Assembly (NCBI GenBank): GCA_947625005.1
Contig: CANQNA010000028.1
Location: forward strand, 1-13,150
Direction: 5' to 3'
DNA: 13,150 bases
From: an uncultured Bacilli bacterium
GTDB lineage: Bacteria; Bacillota_I; Bacilli_A; RF39; UBA660
The notes under the pieces are model-generated. The model was not told where the DNA came from. It worked only from the letters and a program-made list of their open reading frames with translations, and did not search any database. The position numbers were made by a program, and so were the translations under genes. Positions 1 to 7,334 of the stretch are shown piece after piece. How positions within the stretch are numbered: the stretch's first letter is position 1; each line of letters opens with the position of its first letter.

Positions 1-1628
1 CTAATTTTAGCATTTTCAATTATACTTTCAAATTTTTCAATTTCTTCTTTACTTAATGATTCTTTCGTTATCTTTTCTGTTTCTAAAGCAATTGTTACAT
101 TTTCATTATTTTCTAATATTTCTTTTAATTCTTCATCTTCAGTATTTAGTAATGAATCTTTTAAGATATCACTTGCTTCTGTTGAAAGAGCTACATTTTC
201 ATCACCTGTTGGTTCTTCGACTACGATATCATTTTTATCTTCGACTGGTTTACTTGGTATTAATTTAAATGTTACTGTTACTGTTACTGCACCATCTGGC
301 ATTACAAATGTATTGTCAGCATTTACCGTAATACTTTCTTCTCCTTTAGTAACTGTAATTTTATCTAGTTGATAACCAGAAGCAGGAGTAACTGTTACTG
401 TTACAGTTTCACCAGCAATGGCTTCATCAGGAACTGTAAAACTCCCGTTTACGGATTCTTCTGGAGTAATTGTATATTTTTTACCTACTACACCATTTTC
501 TGATTGTTCAACGCCTTTCGCTAAATAACTTGCGTCAACTTTTGGATTAAAAGTACCACCATTTACAACGATATATTTTTCGTTATTCGTTTCATCTTCA
601 TATGACAATACGCTTTTTCCGGTTGTAGTAAATTTACCATTTTCAATAGTTACTTTAGCTTTATTAGGATATTCAGATTCTGTATTATCAACGATAACTC
701 CAGTTCCACCTGGTAATTCTACACATGAACCATCTTTTTTAGCGTCCCCTGCACAGTAATTTTTATTTGTATCTCCCGTTGTTGTAATATTTGCTTTGTC
801 TTTAATAGTAATTTCACCTTGACGAGCAACAATTCCAAAAATACCTGAAATGTTACCACCAGAAATAGTTAATGTTCCAGATTGAGGATGATATATACCA
901 GCATTTTCTGTACTAGTAAGTGTTCCACCAGAAATAGTAATTGTGGATTCCTTAGTAGTTGCACCATTACCAGATACAGCAAAGTTTTTAACATTTATGG
1001 TACCACCTTGAATATCAATATCATTTTTAGTACCATCAGTCATTACACCATAAAATCCTTCAATAACAGTTCCATCTTTAATAATTAATTTTGCTTTATC
1101 AGTATATGCTTCATTATTATCTTTATCATATGCGCCAACTTGAACAACTGGAAATGGTTTTGTTTCATTTTCGCGAATATAAGTACCACCTTCAAGTATT
1201 AAAGTACCTTTTTGCGCAAGTACACCAGTAGTTGCAGCATTTTGAACAATTTTTCCAGTCTTACCACTATCAACAATTGTTAATGTTATACCTTCTTTAT
1301 TAACAACCAATACTGGTAATGTTGATGAATCATCATTACTTAATGTTTGACCATTTAAATCTAATGTAAAATTAGTTGCTTTTTCTGATACCACCTTGAC
1401 ATATTCTTTTCCAATATTTACTGGTTGCATTAAAGTAATTGTGTCTCCATTTTGAACATTCGCAAAAGATTCATTTACTTTAGTACAATATTCTTGAGTA
1501 TTACCTGTAACATGATTAATTCTCACCTCGGCACCCTTTGAATCACTTGTACATGTAGCATTAACCCCGGATATTAATCCCATAGAACTAATTGTAAGTG
1601 CCAATAGTCCTAACAATTTGTTTTTCAT
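1..1628 (-). CDS. Secreted beta-repeat surface protein (3' end beyond window)
   Basis: This frame is open from the ATG at 1626-1628 to the window edge: 542 complete codons, with the C-terminus missing. The start has a strong ribosome site (AAAGGAG at 1637-1643). Residues 1-24 form a signal peptide (K-rich start, hydrophobic core, VNA before the likely cut). Residues about 60-380 carry recurring short turns (EGGT, QGGT, SGGT, SGGN, NGGT) between alternating hydrophobic strands, the look of a right-handed parallel beta-helix. Residues about 395-455 (GETVTVTVTPASGY, then FVMPDGAVTVTVTF) match the divergent InlB B-repeat/Flg_new_2 type of bacterial surface repeat. An acidic Glu/Lys-rich segment follows from about 460. 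A cell-wall anchor may lie beyond the edge but cannot be seen. The likely role is an exported surface or adhesion-type protein; its ligand is unknown. It seems to be transcribed alone, after a terminator at 1763-1782. Confidence 0.85.
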   Translation of the reverse strand, partial: MKNKLLGLLALTISSMGLISGVNATCTSDSKGAEVRINHVTGNTQEYCTKVNESFANVQNGDTITLMQPVNIGKEYVKVVSEKATNFTLDLNGQTLSNDDSSTLPVLVVNKEGITLTIVDSGKTGKIVQNAATTGVLAQKGTLILEGGTYIRENETKPFPVVQVGAYDKDNNEAYTDKAKLIIKDGTVIEGFYGVMTDGTKNDIDIQGGTINVKNFAVSGNGATTKESTITISGGTLTSTENAGIYHPQSGTLTISGGNISGIFGIVARQGEITIKDKANITTTGDTNKNYCAGDAKKDGSCVELPGGTGVIVDNTESEYPNKAKVTIENGKFTTTGKSVLSYEDETNNEKYIVVNGGTFNPKVDASYLAKGVEQSENGVVGKKYTITPEESVNGSFTVPDEAIAGETVTVTVTPASGYQLDKITVTKGEESITVNADNTFVMPDGAVTVTVTFKLIPSKPVEDKNDIVVEEPTGDENVALSTEASDILKDSLLNTEDEELKEILENNENVTIALETEKITKESLSKEEIEKFESIIENAKI

Positions 1629-1661
1629 ATCTTCCACTCCTTTTAATATTCTTCTCTTTTC

Positions 1662-1708
1662 ATTTTAATACTATCAAAAGAATGTCAAAAAGAAAATGTT
1701 TTTGTCAA
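1662..1708 (-). promoter_or_regulatory. Candidate promoter of the surface protein, with two TTGACA boxes
   Basis: On the minus strand, TTGACA occurs at 1703-1708 and again at 1683-1688, exactly 20 bp apart. The nearer box is followed after 15 bp by TAAAAT (1662-1667), a 5/6 match to the -10 consensus; the spacer is shorter than ideal. TAGTAT at 1668-1673 is another possible -10. The region lies between the upstream terminator and the ribosome site, so a promoter is expected, but the exact elements are uncertain. Confidence 0.35.
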
Positions 1709-1762
1709 CTATTTTTGAAATTTTACATTTAATTTGACAAATACAATTTACAGGATTTAAAA

Positions 1763-1782
1763 ACTATTGATTGCTCAATAGT
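1763..1782 (-). terminator. Rho-independent terminator after the DUF1003 gene
   Basis: A perfect 8-bp inverted repeat (ACTATTGA / TCAATAGT) with a 4-base loop begins 2 bases after the DUF1003 stop codon. On the minus strand it is followed by a short T run (TTTT). It closes the GDPD-small protein-DUF1003 unit and separates it from the surface-protein gene. Confidence 0.7.
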
Positions 1783-1783
1783 C

Positions 1784-2293
1784 TTATTTGTTCTTATCTT
1801 CCTTTTCTTTTAAATAACTTAATATTTTATTTTGATTTTTAAGAACTAATTCTAAATGATCATATAATTGTTCCAAAATAAGTTCACTTTTTAAATCAGT
1901 TCGATAGTCATTTTTATTTCTAATAGTATCTTTTTTAGCTTGTCTATTTTGACTCATCATAATAATTGGAGCTTGTAAAGCGGCTAAGCAGGAAAGCAAC
2001 AAATTAAGTAAGATAAAAGGATAAGGGTCAGGGGATTTAGTTAATAAATAAGTATTTAAAATTATCCAAAAAAGTAAAAATAAACAAAAACCAATAATAA
2101 AGGTCCAACTCCCAGCTACCTCAGATAATTTATCTGCCACTTTATCACCAAAAGTCATCTTGGCATCATTTTCTTTATCAACATCAATTGAAATAGGATT
2201 ATTAAGTAATAAATCAATTATTTCTTCTTCATCTTTTTCCTCTAAATTTTGATTTAATAACATTTTTACAATTTCTTTTTTACGATTTTCCAT
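1784..2293 (-). CDS. DUF1003 family membrane protein
   Basis: A 169-residue protein with the full DUF1003 pattern: a charged N-terminal region (1-45), TFGDKVADKLSEVAGSW leading into a first membrane helix (about 63-84), a second helix (about 91-113) containing LLNLLLSCLAALQAPIIMMSQNRQ, then the basic/acidic stretch RNKNDYRTDLKSE and a C-terminal amphipathic helix ending in Lys/Glu. DUF1003 proteins are common in bacteria, but I know of no established biochemical role; annotation as a membrane protein is safe. The start ATG has GGAGAG upstream at suitable spacing. It is the last gene of a three-gene unit, 24 bp after the 57-residue membrane protein and just before a terminator. Confidence 0.9.
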   Translation of the reverse strand: MENRKKEIVKMLLNQNLEEKDEEEIIDLLLNNPISIDVDKENDAKMTFGDKVADKLSEVAGSWTFIIGFCLFLLFWIILNTYLLTKSPDPYPFILLNLLLSCLAALQAPIIMMSQNRQAKKDTIRNKNDYRTDLKSELILEQLYDHLELVLKNQNKILSYLKEKEDKNK

Positions 2294-2317
2294 GCATTCT
2301 CTCCTTTATATATTATT

Positions 2318-2491
2318 TTATTTTGTATCCTTATTATACAAATATCCAAATATTAATGATAGTATTGTTGCAACAATTGATAATATCGCATTAGGTAAAA
2401 CTTTAGTAAAGTATAAAATACCTCCTACAAAAGTTAAAACAATAAAAATTATTTGTAAAATTAAATAGCTTCGATTTTGTTTTTTCTTCAT
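2318..2491 (-). CDS. Small membrane protein, 57 residues
   Basis: A short gene with ATG at 2489-2491 and TAA at 2318-2320. It encodes a basic start (MKKKQNR), one long hydrophobic segment (about residues 9-29, ILQIIFIVLTFVGGILYF), a short turn, and a second hydrophobic segment (about 33-50) ending NKDTK, so two membrane helices are likely. Its ribosome site is exceptionally good (TAGGAGG at 2497-2503), and the TAG of that motif is the stop codon of the upstream phosphodiesterase gene. This arrangement favours translational coupling. I recognise no family. It fills what would otherwise be a 200-bp gap, and its position between two membrane-protein genes supports it as real. Confidence 0.75.
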   Translation of the reverse strand: MKKKQNRSYLILQIIFIVLTFVGGILYFTKVLPNAILSIVATILSLIFGYLYNKDTK

Positions 2492-2500
2492 TATTGCCTC

Positions 2501-4315
2501 CTACAAAATGTTATTGATAAAATTAACATATTCTTGAATTAAATTACTAGTTTTACTTTTATAAACTAAAGAACTTGCTAAGGTTATATCATCCGTAATA
2601 ATATTATCAACATTACAAGATATCATTTTATTGATACTTTCTTCCGTATTAATAGTCCAAGCATATACCTCTTTACCTGCATTATGTAAATTATTAACTA
2701 AAGTTTTGGTAACACTTGAGGCTTCAACACTAAAACCATCCGCGGCGGTTAAAGATTTAATATCGCCATAAGCTAGACTCATAACATAAATTGTTTTAAT
2801 ACTCTTATCATAAGCTTTAACATTTTCCAATACTTCATAATGTTGCGAGGTAATAACACAATTATTTTCAAAATGATATTTTTTAATTAAATCAACAACT
2901 GATTTTTCAAAATCAGTTTCTTTACCAGTAGGCTTAAGTTCAATATTTAATTTCATGCCATTAGTTTGGGCAAATTCTATTACCTCACTTAATAAAGGAA
3001 TTTTTTCGCCTTGAAACTCTGGTCTAAAGAAACTTCCGGCATCTACATCTTTTATTTCTTCATAAGTTACATCATAAGTTTTTTTATTAATGCCCGTCGT
3101 TCTCTTTAAAGAGGTATCATGGATAACAATTATTTGTTGATCTTTAGTCTGTTGCACATCTAATTCAATCCAATCGGCTCCAAGTTCTTTAGCCCCAATA
3201 AAGGCCCGCATCGTATTTTCGGGATACATTGCTGATGCTCCCCGATGCGCGGTCACGGCCATTGGTCTTACATATTCTATTTTTAAATCATATTTATTAT
3301 TGATAACCGAATAAGTAAATAATGTTCCACTTATAAGTACTAAAATGATACAACTATATTTTAAAACTTTCAAATATTTTGCTTGTTGCTTTTTGGTAAT
3401 ACCTTTGCTTTTAATATGAATTATTTTTTCTTTTCTTTGTTCCTTATGTTTATAAAATAAAATACTTATTAAAGCATAACTTATTGGAGTTGCTAAAAGT
3501 AAAAGAATAATAAAAGATATAGCAATAAGTAACCAAATAATAGTAATTGAAAGATTACCTAAAATATTTACTTGACCAAATATCTTATAAATACCTATTA
3601 TTAGGAAAATACCTAAAAATATCCAAAAGACATAAACAAAAACAATACTTATTTGGGTAATTAAAATTCGAAGATAATCTTTTAATTTATTTTTAGAACT
3701 TAAAGCAACACTTTTATGCCGGGCTTCTTTAAAGTTACAATCTTCTAAAATAAAATAATGGAAAACATATAACCACCGAAATAAAAGAATAGTTAAGAAA
3801 ACAATTAAAGTAACGTAAATAATTGTAAGCACGGAATTATCCAAAATAAAATCTAAGATAAATTCGGGGAGTGATATTGTTGAAATAAAACCTGATGAAA
3901 TTCCCACATTTAAAAAGGGAATTAAAAAGATAACTAGGAACGGGATTAAAATATTTTCTTTTTTAAATACTCTTTTTGATTTATTTAAAGCTTGAATAAA
4001 AGCATCTTTAACACTTATTTTTTCTTTTTGGTAAGAAGCATCAAGAATTATAATAATTGTGCTAATATCGATAAAAGTATAGAAAGTCATAAATAAAAGT
4101 AAAAGTAAAATAAAAATAATAGCTAAAGGATTAATTAAAAAAGAAATTACATTTTCTAAAGTTAAATAATTATAGCCACATATTTTAGTAATAAATGAAA
4201 ATATACTTAAAAATAAAGGAACAAAAATAATTGTCGTTAATAATTTATATATTAATTCAAATAACGCTAGAGATTTAAAATTATAACCTAAAATATTTTT
4301 TAATTTACTACGCAT
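2501..4315 (-). CDS. Membrane-anchored glycerophosphodiester phosphodiesterase
   Basis: A 604-residue two-part protein. Residues about 1-285 are a multi-helix membrane domain of the type fused to GDPDs in Bacillota; a further membrane helix lies at about 318-340. From residue 352 comes a complete GDPD catalytic domain: HRG with His357, PEN with Glu366, ELD with Glu384 and Asp386, HD with His399, and NIELKP with Glu459, so every hallmark catalytic or metal ligand is present. The family hydrolyses glycerophosphodiesters, releasing glycerol-3-phosphate, and can act on lipid or teichoic-acid headgroups; here the active domain is probably outside the membrane. I place the start at the ATG at 4313-4315, preceded by AAAGTGAG. 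The earlier in-frame ATG (4328-4330) would have almost no leader after the -10 at 4340-4345. The stop TAG overlaps the next gene's ribosome site. Confidence 0.9.
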   Translation of the reverse strand: MRSKLKNILGYNFKSLALFELIYKLLTTIIFVPLFLSIFSFITKICGYNYLTLENVISFLINPLAIIFILLLLLFMTFYTFIDISTIIIILDASYQKEKISVKDAFIQALNKSKRVFKKENILIPFLVIFLIPFLNVGISSGFISTISLPEFILDFILDNSVLTIIYVTLIVFLTILLFRWLYVFHYFILEDCNFKEARHKSVALSSKNKLKDYLRILITQISIVFVYVFWIFLGIFLIIGIYKIFGQVNILGNLSITIIWLLIAISFIILLLLATPISYALISILFYKHKEQRKEKIIHIKSKGITKKQQAKYLKVLKYSCIILVLISGTLFTYSVINNKYDLKIEYVRPMAVTAHRGASAMYPENTMRAFIGAKELGADWIELDVQQTKDQQIIVIHDTSLKRTTGINKKTYDVTYEEIKDVDAGSFFRPEFQGEKIPLLSEVIEFAQTNGMKLNIELKPTGKETDFEKSVVDLIKKYHFENNCVITSQHYEVLENVKAYDKSIKTIYVMSLAYGDIKSLTAADGFSVEASSVTKTLVNNLHNAGKEVYAWTINTEESINKMISCNVDNIITDDITLASSLVYKSKTSNLIQEYVNFINNIL

Positions 4316-4339
4316 ATTACTCACTTTCATTCTAAAAAC

Positions 4340-4348
4340 ATTATACCA
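4340..4348 (-). promoter_or_regulatory. Extended -10 promoter of the GDPD unit
   Basis: TGGTATAAT on the minus strand is a perfect -10 hexamer (4340-4345) with the TG extension. No good -35 lies 16-18 bp upstream, as is usual for extended -10 promoters. Transcription should begin near 4333, leaving only about 3 bases before the ATG at 4328-4330 but about 18 before the ATG at 4313-4315. Confidence 0.6.
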
Positions 4349-4373
4349 TTATTTACCATAAAGAGTTACTTTT

Positions 4374-5048
4374 TTATTTATCATTTGTGGCATTGCCATC
4401 ACCTGTTATTGGGATTGTATCGCCTAAATATTTAGGTTTTGGTTTAAAAATACTAGTTACAAAGTCTTTATTACGAGCTAGTATTTCTCTTAGTTCCCGG
4501 TAAGTTGCTCCAGCATAAACGCGGGGGTCTGAGGCAACACCTACAGCTTCTAAGCCTAATTTATCAGCAATATATAAAGCCCGATATAAATGATATTCTT
4601 GCGTTACAATAATAGCTTTCTTACTTTGAAAAATAGCTTTGGCCCGATATATACTTTCATAAGTTGAAAATCCCGCATGGTCCATAAATATATCTTCACT
4701 AGCAACTCCCCTATCTAAAGCATATTGCTTCATGGGATTAACCTCATCATATGTCGTTTGGCCATGATCTCCTGACATAATTATTTTTGGTGCTGCCCCC
4801 TTATTATATAAGAAAATAGCCGTATCAAGTCTATCCGCGAGCATAGGACTGGGTCCATCACTCCAAATTTTTGCTCCTAAAACGATAATACAATCAAAAC
4901 CTTCAAAGTTATAAGAGGTAGTATCTTTAATTATTTGCTTTTTGGTTGAAGTTTTAACATAAGCATTTATCCCCAAGACAAATATTATTCCTAATAAAAT
5001 AATGCTAAATATAGTAATTAATATTATTTTAATTTTTTTCTTTTTCAT
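4374..5048 (-). CDS. SanA/YdcF-like DUF218 membrane protein
   Basis: A 224-residue protein. Residues about 6-28 form an N-terminal membrane anchor after a run of lysines. The rest is a DUF218 domain: DCIIVLGAKIWSDGPSPML (52-70), ADRLDTA, KIIMSGDHG (88-96), the acidic NPMKQYALDRGV segment, STYES (128-132), VTQEYHLYRALYIA (148-161) and REL near 184. These match the SanA/YdcF group, whose E. coli member SanA is linked to envelope barrier function and vancomycin exclusion; the chemistry is not settled. The start ATG at 5046-5048 has AGGAG at 5054-5058. An upstream in-frame ATG (5073-5075) lies inside the promoter's extended -10 element and cannot be in the transcript. It is a separate unit between the terminator at 5085-5117 and the GDPD promoter. 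Confidence 0.88.
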   Translation of the reverse strand: MKKKKIKIILITIFSIILLGIIFVLGINAYVKTSTKKQIIKDTTSYNFEGFDCIIVLGAKIWSDGPSPMLADRLDTAIFLYNKGAAPKIIMSGDHGQTTYDEVNPMKQYALDRGVASEDIFMDHAGFSTYESIYRAKAIFQSKKAIIVTQEYHLYRALYIADKLGLEAVGVASDPRVYAGATYRELREILARNKDFVTSIFKPKPKYLGDTIPITGDGNATNDK

Positions 5049-5065
5049 TTTGGCTCCTATTCTAA

Positions 5066-5074
5066 AGTATACCA
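5066..5074 (-). promoter_or_regulatory. Extended -10 promoter of the DUF218 gene
   Basis: TGGTATACT on the minus strand: a -10 hexamer TATACT (5066-5071, 5/6 match) with TG extension. Initiation near 5059 would place the ribosome site AGGAG almost at the 5' end of the message. It directly follows the terminator of the upstream sigma-factor operon, as expected for an independent unit. Confidence 0.55.
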
Positions 5075-5084
5075 TAGATTAACT

Positions 5085-5117
5085 AAAAAGAAAAAACTTG
5101 CCTTTATAACAAGTTTT
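5085..5117 (-). terminator. Rho-independent terminator of the ECF sigma operon
   Basis: An 8-bp stem (AAAACTTG / CAAGTTTT, 5093-5100 and 5110-5117) with a 9-base loop is followed on the minus strand by TTCTTTTT. The stem starts inside the stop codon (5116-5118) of the serpin-like gene, so the operon ends here. Confidence 0.8.
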
Positions 5118-6198
5118 ATTGATATTTGGTAATATCTGTTATTTTACCAACGAAATATGGTAAGTTTCTTCCCTTTTCTCGTAAAATAACAGCGAAGGTA
5201 TCATCAACGTAAAAGTAACGCAGTTCGGCTCCCTTCGATGCTGTATTTTTTACATCAATACCCGCCTCACTTTTAATACGACCGCCAGTTTCATCTAAAG
5301 TAAACTGAATACTTTGAATAGCTTGCTCTATTTCACCCGCTCCCTGAGATGTAACAAATTCTTTATTTTCTAGTTCCGTATATTCTTTGTAAACATTTAA
5401 GCTTAAATAAGGAGCTTTAAACTCATCAGTATCTCTAAATGATTTTGTTTCTGTATAACTAGCTGCTTTTACCAACATATTTTCATATATTTCTTTAAAA
5501 GTATTTCCCACAGGATTTTTGTAAAAAATAACTTCGTCATTATTTTTCGTATTAATTAAAATAGCAAAATCATCTTTAGAATTATAGAAAAGTACTTCAA
5601 TTTGTTCACCTACAATATCTTTTGTTTTACTATCAATTCCAAAATATTTAATATTTTCATATTTGCCAAAATTGGCATTTTTTAATTTACTAAATTTGTG
5701 AATAAAGGTAAATTCCCGGTATAGCATAGTATAGAAAAAGTAACGATTAGTATCTGTCAATCCCCCATCATCCAAAGCAGAATCACTCCAATCAAAATTA
5801 TCTAAAATATCACTTTTTTGATTAAATTTAGTTTTTAAATCTTGAATTATTTTTTCTTTTAAAGTCAATGTTTTTAACCCATAAATTTTATAATAGTAAT
5901 CATCATCTATCATTTGACTAGTAAATTCTTCTTTATTTAGATTTTCTGCATATGTTACTTGAGGGTCAAAAACAATATCTCCATGAACTATTTCCCTTTT
6001 CATATCATTCCATACCAGTTGAAAAGTTGCACACCAACTACTATCACCAGTAATATCATCTTGCATTGTTGGCACTATTGTTACCCCAACTGTGGGCTTT
6101 ATCTCCGGCTTTCTTTTAAAGAAAAAATAACTTATGCCAAACGCAATAGTAACTAAGATAACACCTGTTACTAATAAATATAATTTCTTTTTAGTCAT
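5116..6198 (-). CDS. Membrane-anchored serpin-like protein
   Basis: A 360-residue protein with one N-terminal membrane helix (about 5-27) and a large, probably extracytoplasmic, domain. I see a remote serpin-like layout: RYFFYTMLYREFTFIHKFS (152-170) where serpins have strand 3A; QIEVLFYNSKDDFAILIN (199-216) at the vvelPY..lsmlilLP region; FKAPYLSLNVYKEYTEL (260-276) at the PkFklesyydl..L region; LDETGGRIKSEAG (301-313) at the hinge; and FYVDDTFAVILREKG..PYFVGKI (329-352) at the C-terminal F..d.PFlflIrd...lFmGkv motif. The hinge lacks the small Thr/Ala residues of inhibitory serpins, so inhibition is doubtful. The fold call is inference from pattern alone. It is the last gene of the ECF operon; its ATG overlaps the previous gene by 8 bp, with GGAGG at 6205-6209 inside that gene. 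Confidence 0.8.
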   Translation of the reverse strand: MTKKKLYLLVTGVILVTIAFGISYFFFKRKPEIKPTVGVTIVPTMQDDITGDSSWCATFQLVWNDMKREIVHGDIVFDPQVTYAENLNKEEFTSQMIDDDYYYKIYGLKTLTLKEKIIQDLKTKFNQKSDILDNFDWSDSALDDGGLTDTNRYFFYTMLYREFTFIHKFSKLKNANFGKYENIKYFGIDSKTKDIVGEQIEVLFYNSKDDFAILINTKNNDEVIFYKNPVGNTFKEIYENMLVKAASYTETKSFRDTDEFKAPYLSLNVYKEYTELENKEFVTSQGAGEIEQAIQSIQFTLDETGGRIKSEAGIDVKNTASKGAELRYFYVDDTFAVILREKGRNLPYFVGKITDITKYQ

Positions 6199-6868
6199 CT
6201 TGAACCTCCATATTTTCTAAAATAAGTATTTCATATCCATCATCAATATTTTCATTATATAAAATTAAAGCAGCATCCATTGTCATATTTTCATAGTTTT
6301 CTATTTTAAGGTCCGCATCTTTACCATATTTATCTCTAGTTGCATCAACTACTAAATAAATAGTATCATTATAATAAAGTACGTCATAAATTATTAAATC
6401 GCCTTCGATAGTACTTCTTCCTATTCTAATAAAAGCACTTTGTTTATTTTGATAAGTCTTTTTAAATTCTAAGTAATTATCAAAATTATAAAGTTGGCCG
6501 TTGGCTTCAACTAAAACATTATCTTTTAAAGCCATATCAAAGTTATAATCCGGGCTTAACTTTCTTATATCAGTATCTTTAGTTAAAGGTAAATTATAAA
6601 ATGCATCAAGTGTATCTATTTTTTTATTTTCAAGAGGACAAGCGAATTTAGAGTTTTTAAAAAGCCAAGTTACAGTTATCAAATCTTGTTCTTGACAATA
6701 ATAGGTATCAATTAAGATTCCCTTATCTACATAACTATCGCCATCTAAATTTTCTTTCCAACTAATAATAGGACTGCCTTTACTTATCCTAGCGACTATG
6801 GTATCCAAAACAATAACTCCTAGAATACTAATTAAGATAATAAAAATATTTTTAACTATTTTAGACAT
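6191..6868 (-). CDS. DUF4362 domain membrane protein
   Basis: A 225-residue protein with an N-terminal membrane anchor (about 7-24) and a DUF4362-like C-terminal half. Residues 107-183 show the pattern YNFDMALKDNVLVEANGQLYN, then a spacer, then AFIRIGRSTIEGDLIIYDVLYYND and VVDATRDKYG, matching the family's DVV..G.vyN / iRi..yT.EGDpi...l.yd / D.TrDkyg pattern. Residues 35-100 are unassigned and contain two cysteines (58, 77). DUF4362 has no known enzyme activity and occurs in secreted proteins of Bacillota. I choose the ATG at 6866-6868, with AGGTG at 6875-6879; the GTG at 6875-6877 belongs to that ribosome site. The start overlaps the Ig-like gene by 8 bp. It is part of the ECF sigma operon. 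Confidence 0.82.
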   Translation of the reverse strand: MSKIVKNIFIILISILGVIVLDTIVARISKGSPIISWKENLDGDSYVDKGILIDTYYCQEQDLITVTWLFKNSKFACPLENKKIDTLDAFYNLPLTKDTDIRKLSPDYNFDMALKDNVLVEANGQLYNFDNYLEFKKTYQNKQSAFIRIGRSTIEGDLIIYDVLYYNDTIYLVVDATRDKYGKDADLKIENYENMTMDAALILYNENIDDGYEILILENMEVQDD

Positions 6869-7325
6869 CAGTATCACCTAAAACAAATTCCGCATAGACA
6901 TAGCCTTTTCCTACATAAGCACCATCTTTATCTATCGCAGCATCTTTAACAATTCGATATCGCCCAGCATCTAGCTTTCCATATAAAGTTTCCCAAGGTA
7001 TATCCATTTCTAAAATACCATCACTATCTACATAATAAGCTTCTAAAGTAAACACATAGTTATCAACGATTGGTTTAACTGGCACCCATTCTGCATTTTC
7101 ATATCTTTCAATTTTATAACTCTTACCATAGGTATGTAACTCATCTTTATTAGTACTTATAATAATAACGGTTGCACCAGTGCTTGTTAATGTTCCTTCT
7201 TTTATTACCATTGAGGTATCTTTTAAAAGATGTAGTTTTTTTTCTTCCACTTTCTCTAAGGAATCGGCAAAAGCTAAAAGAAAAAAGAAAGCTAATATTA
7301 ATCCCCCTATTATAAATCTTTTCAT
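6861..7325 (-). CDS. Secreted or anchored bacterial Ig-like protein
   Basis: A 154-residue protein with an N-terminal signal or membrane anchor (residues 1-20, LAFFFLLAFA core). The body resembles the bacterial Ig-like domain found in many small Bacillota lipoproteins (PF20251 type): TLTSTGATVIIISTNKD (45-61), GKSYKIERYENAEWVPVKP (67-85), then a strand with IPWETLYGKLDAGRYRIVKD (109-128) and YVYAEFVL at the end. Such domains usually mediate surface binding or assembly; no catalytic motif is seen. The stop codon of the preceding gene lies within this gene's ribosome site (TAGGAGG at 7331-7337), five bases before the ATG, an arrangement that favours translational coupling. It is the third gene of the ECF operon. 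Confidence 0.85.
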   Translation of the reverse strand: MKRFIIGGLILAFFFLLAFADSLEKVEEKKLHLLKDTSMVIKEGTLTSTGATVIIISTNKDELHTYGKSYKIERYENAEWVPVKPIVDNYVFTLEAYYVDSDGILEMDIPWETLYGKLDAGRYRIVKDAAIDKDGAYVGKGYVYAEFVLGDTDV

Positions 7326-7334
7326 GATTTCCTC

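Noticed and set aside
56..268. Plus-strand open frames at 56-268, 882-1088, 5959-6156, 10799-11011 and 12341-12523
   Set aside because: All lie mainly opposite convincing minus-strand coding sequence, lack good ribosome sites and have low-complexity or biased composition; they are antisense shadows.
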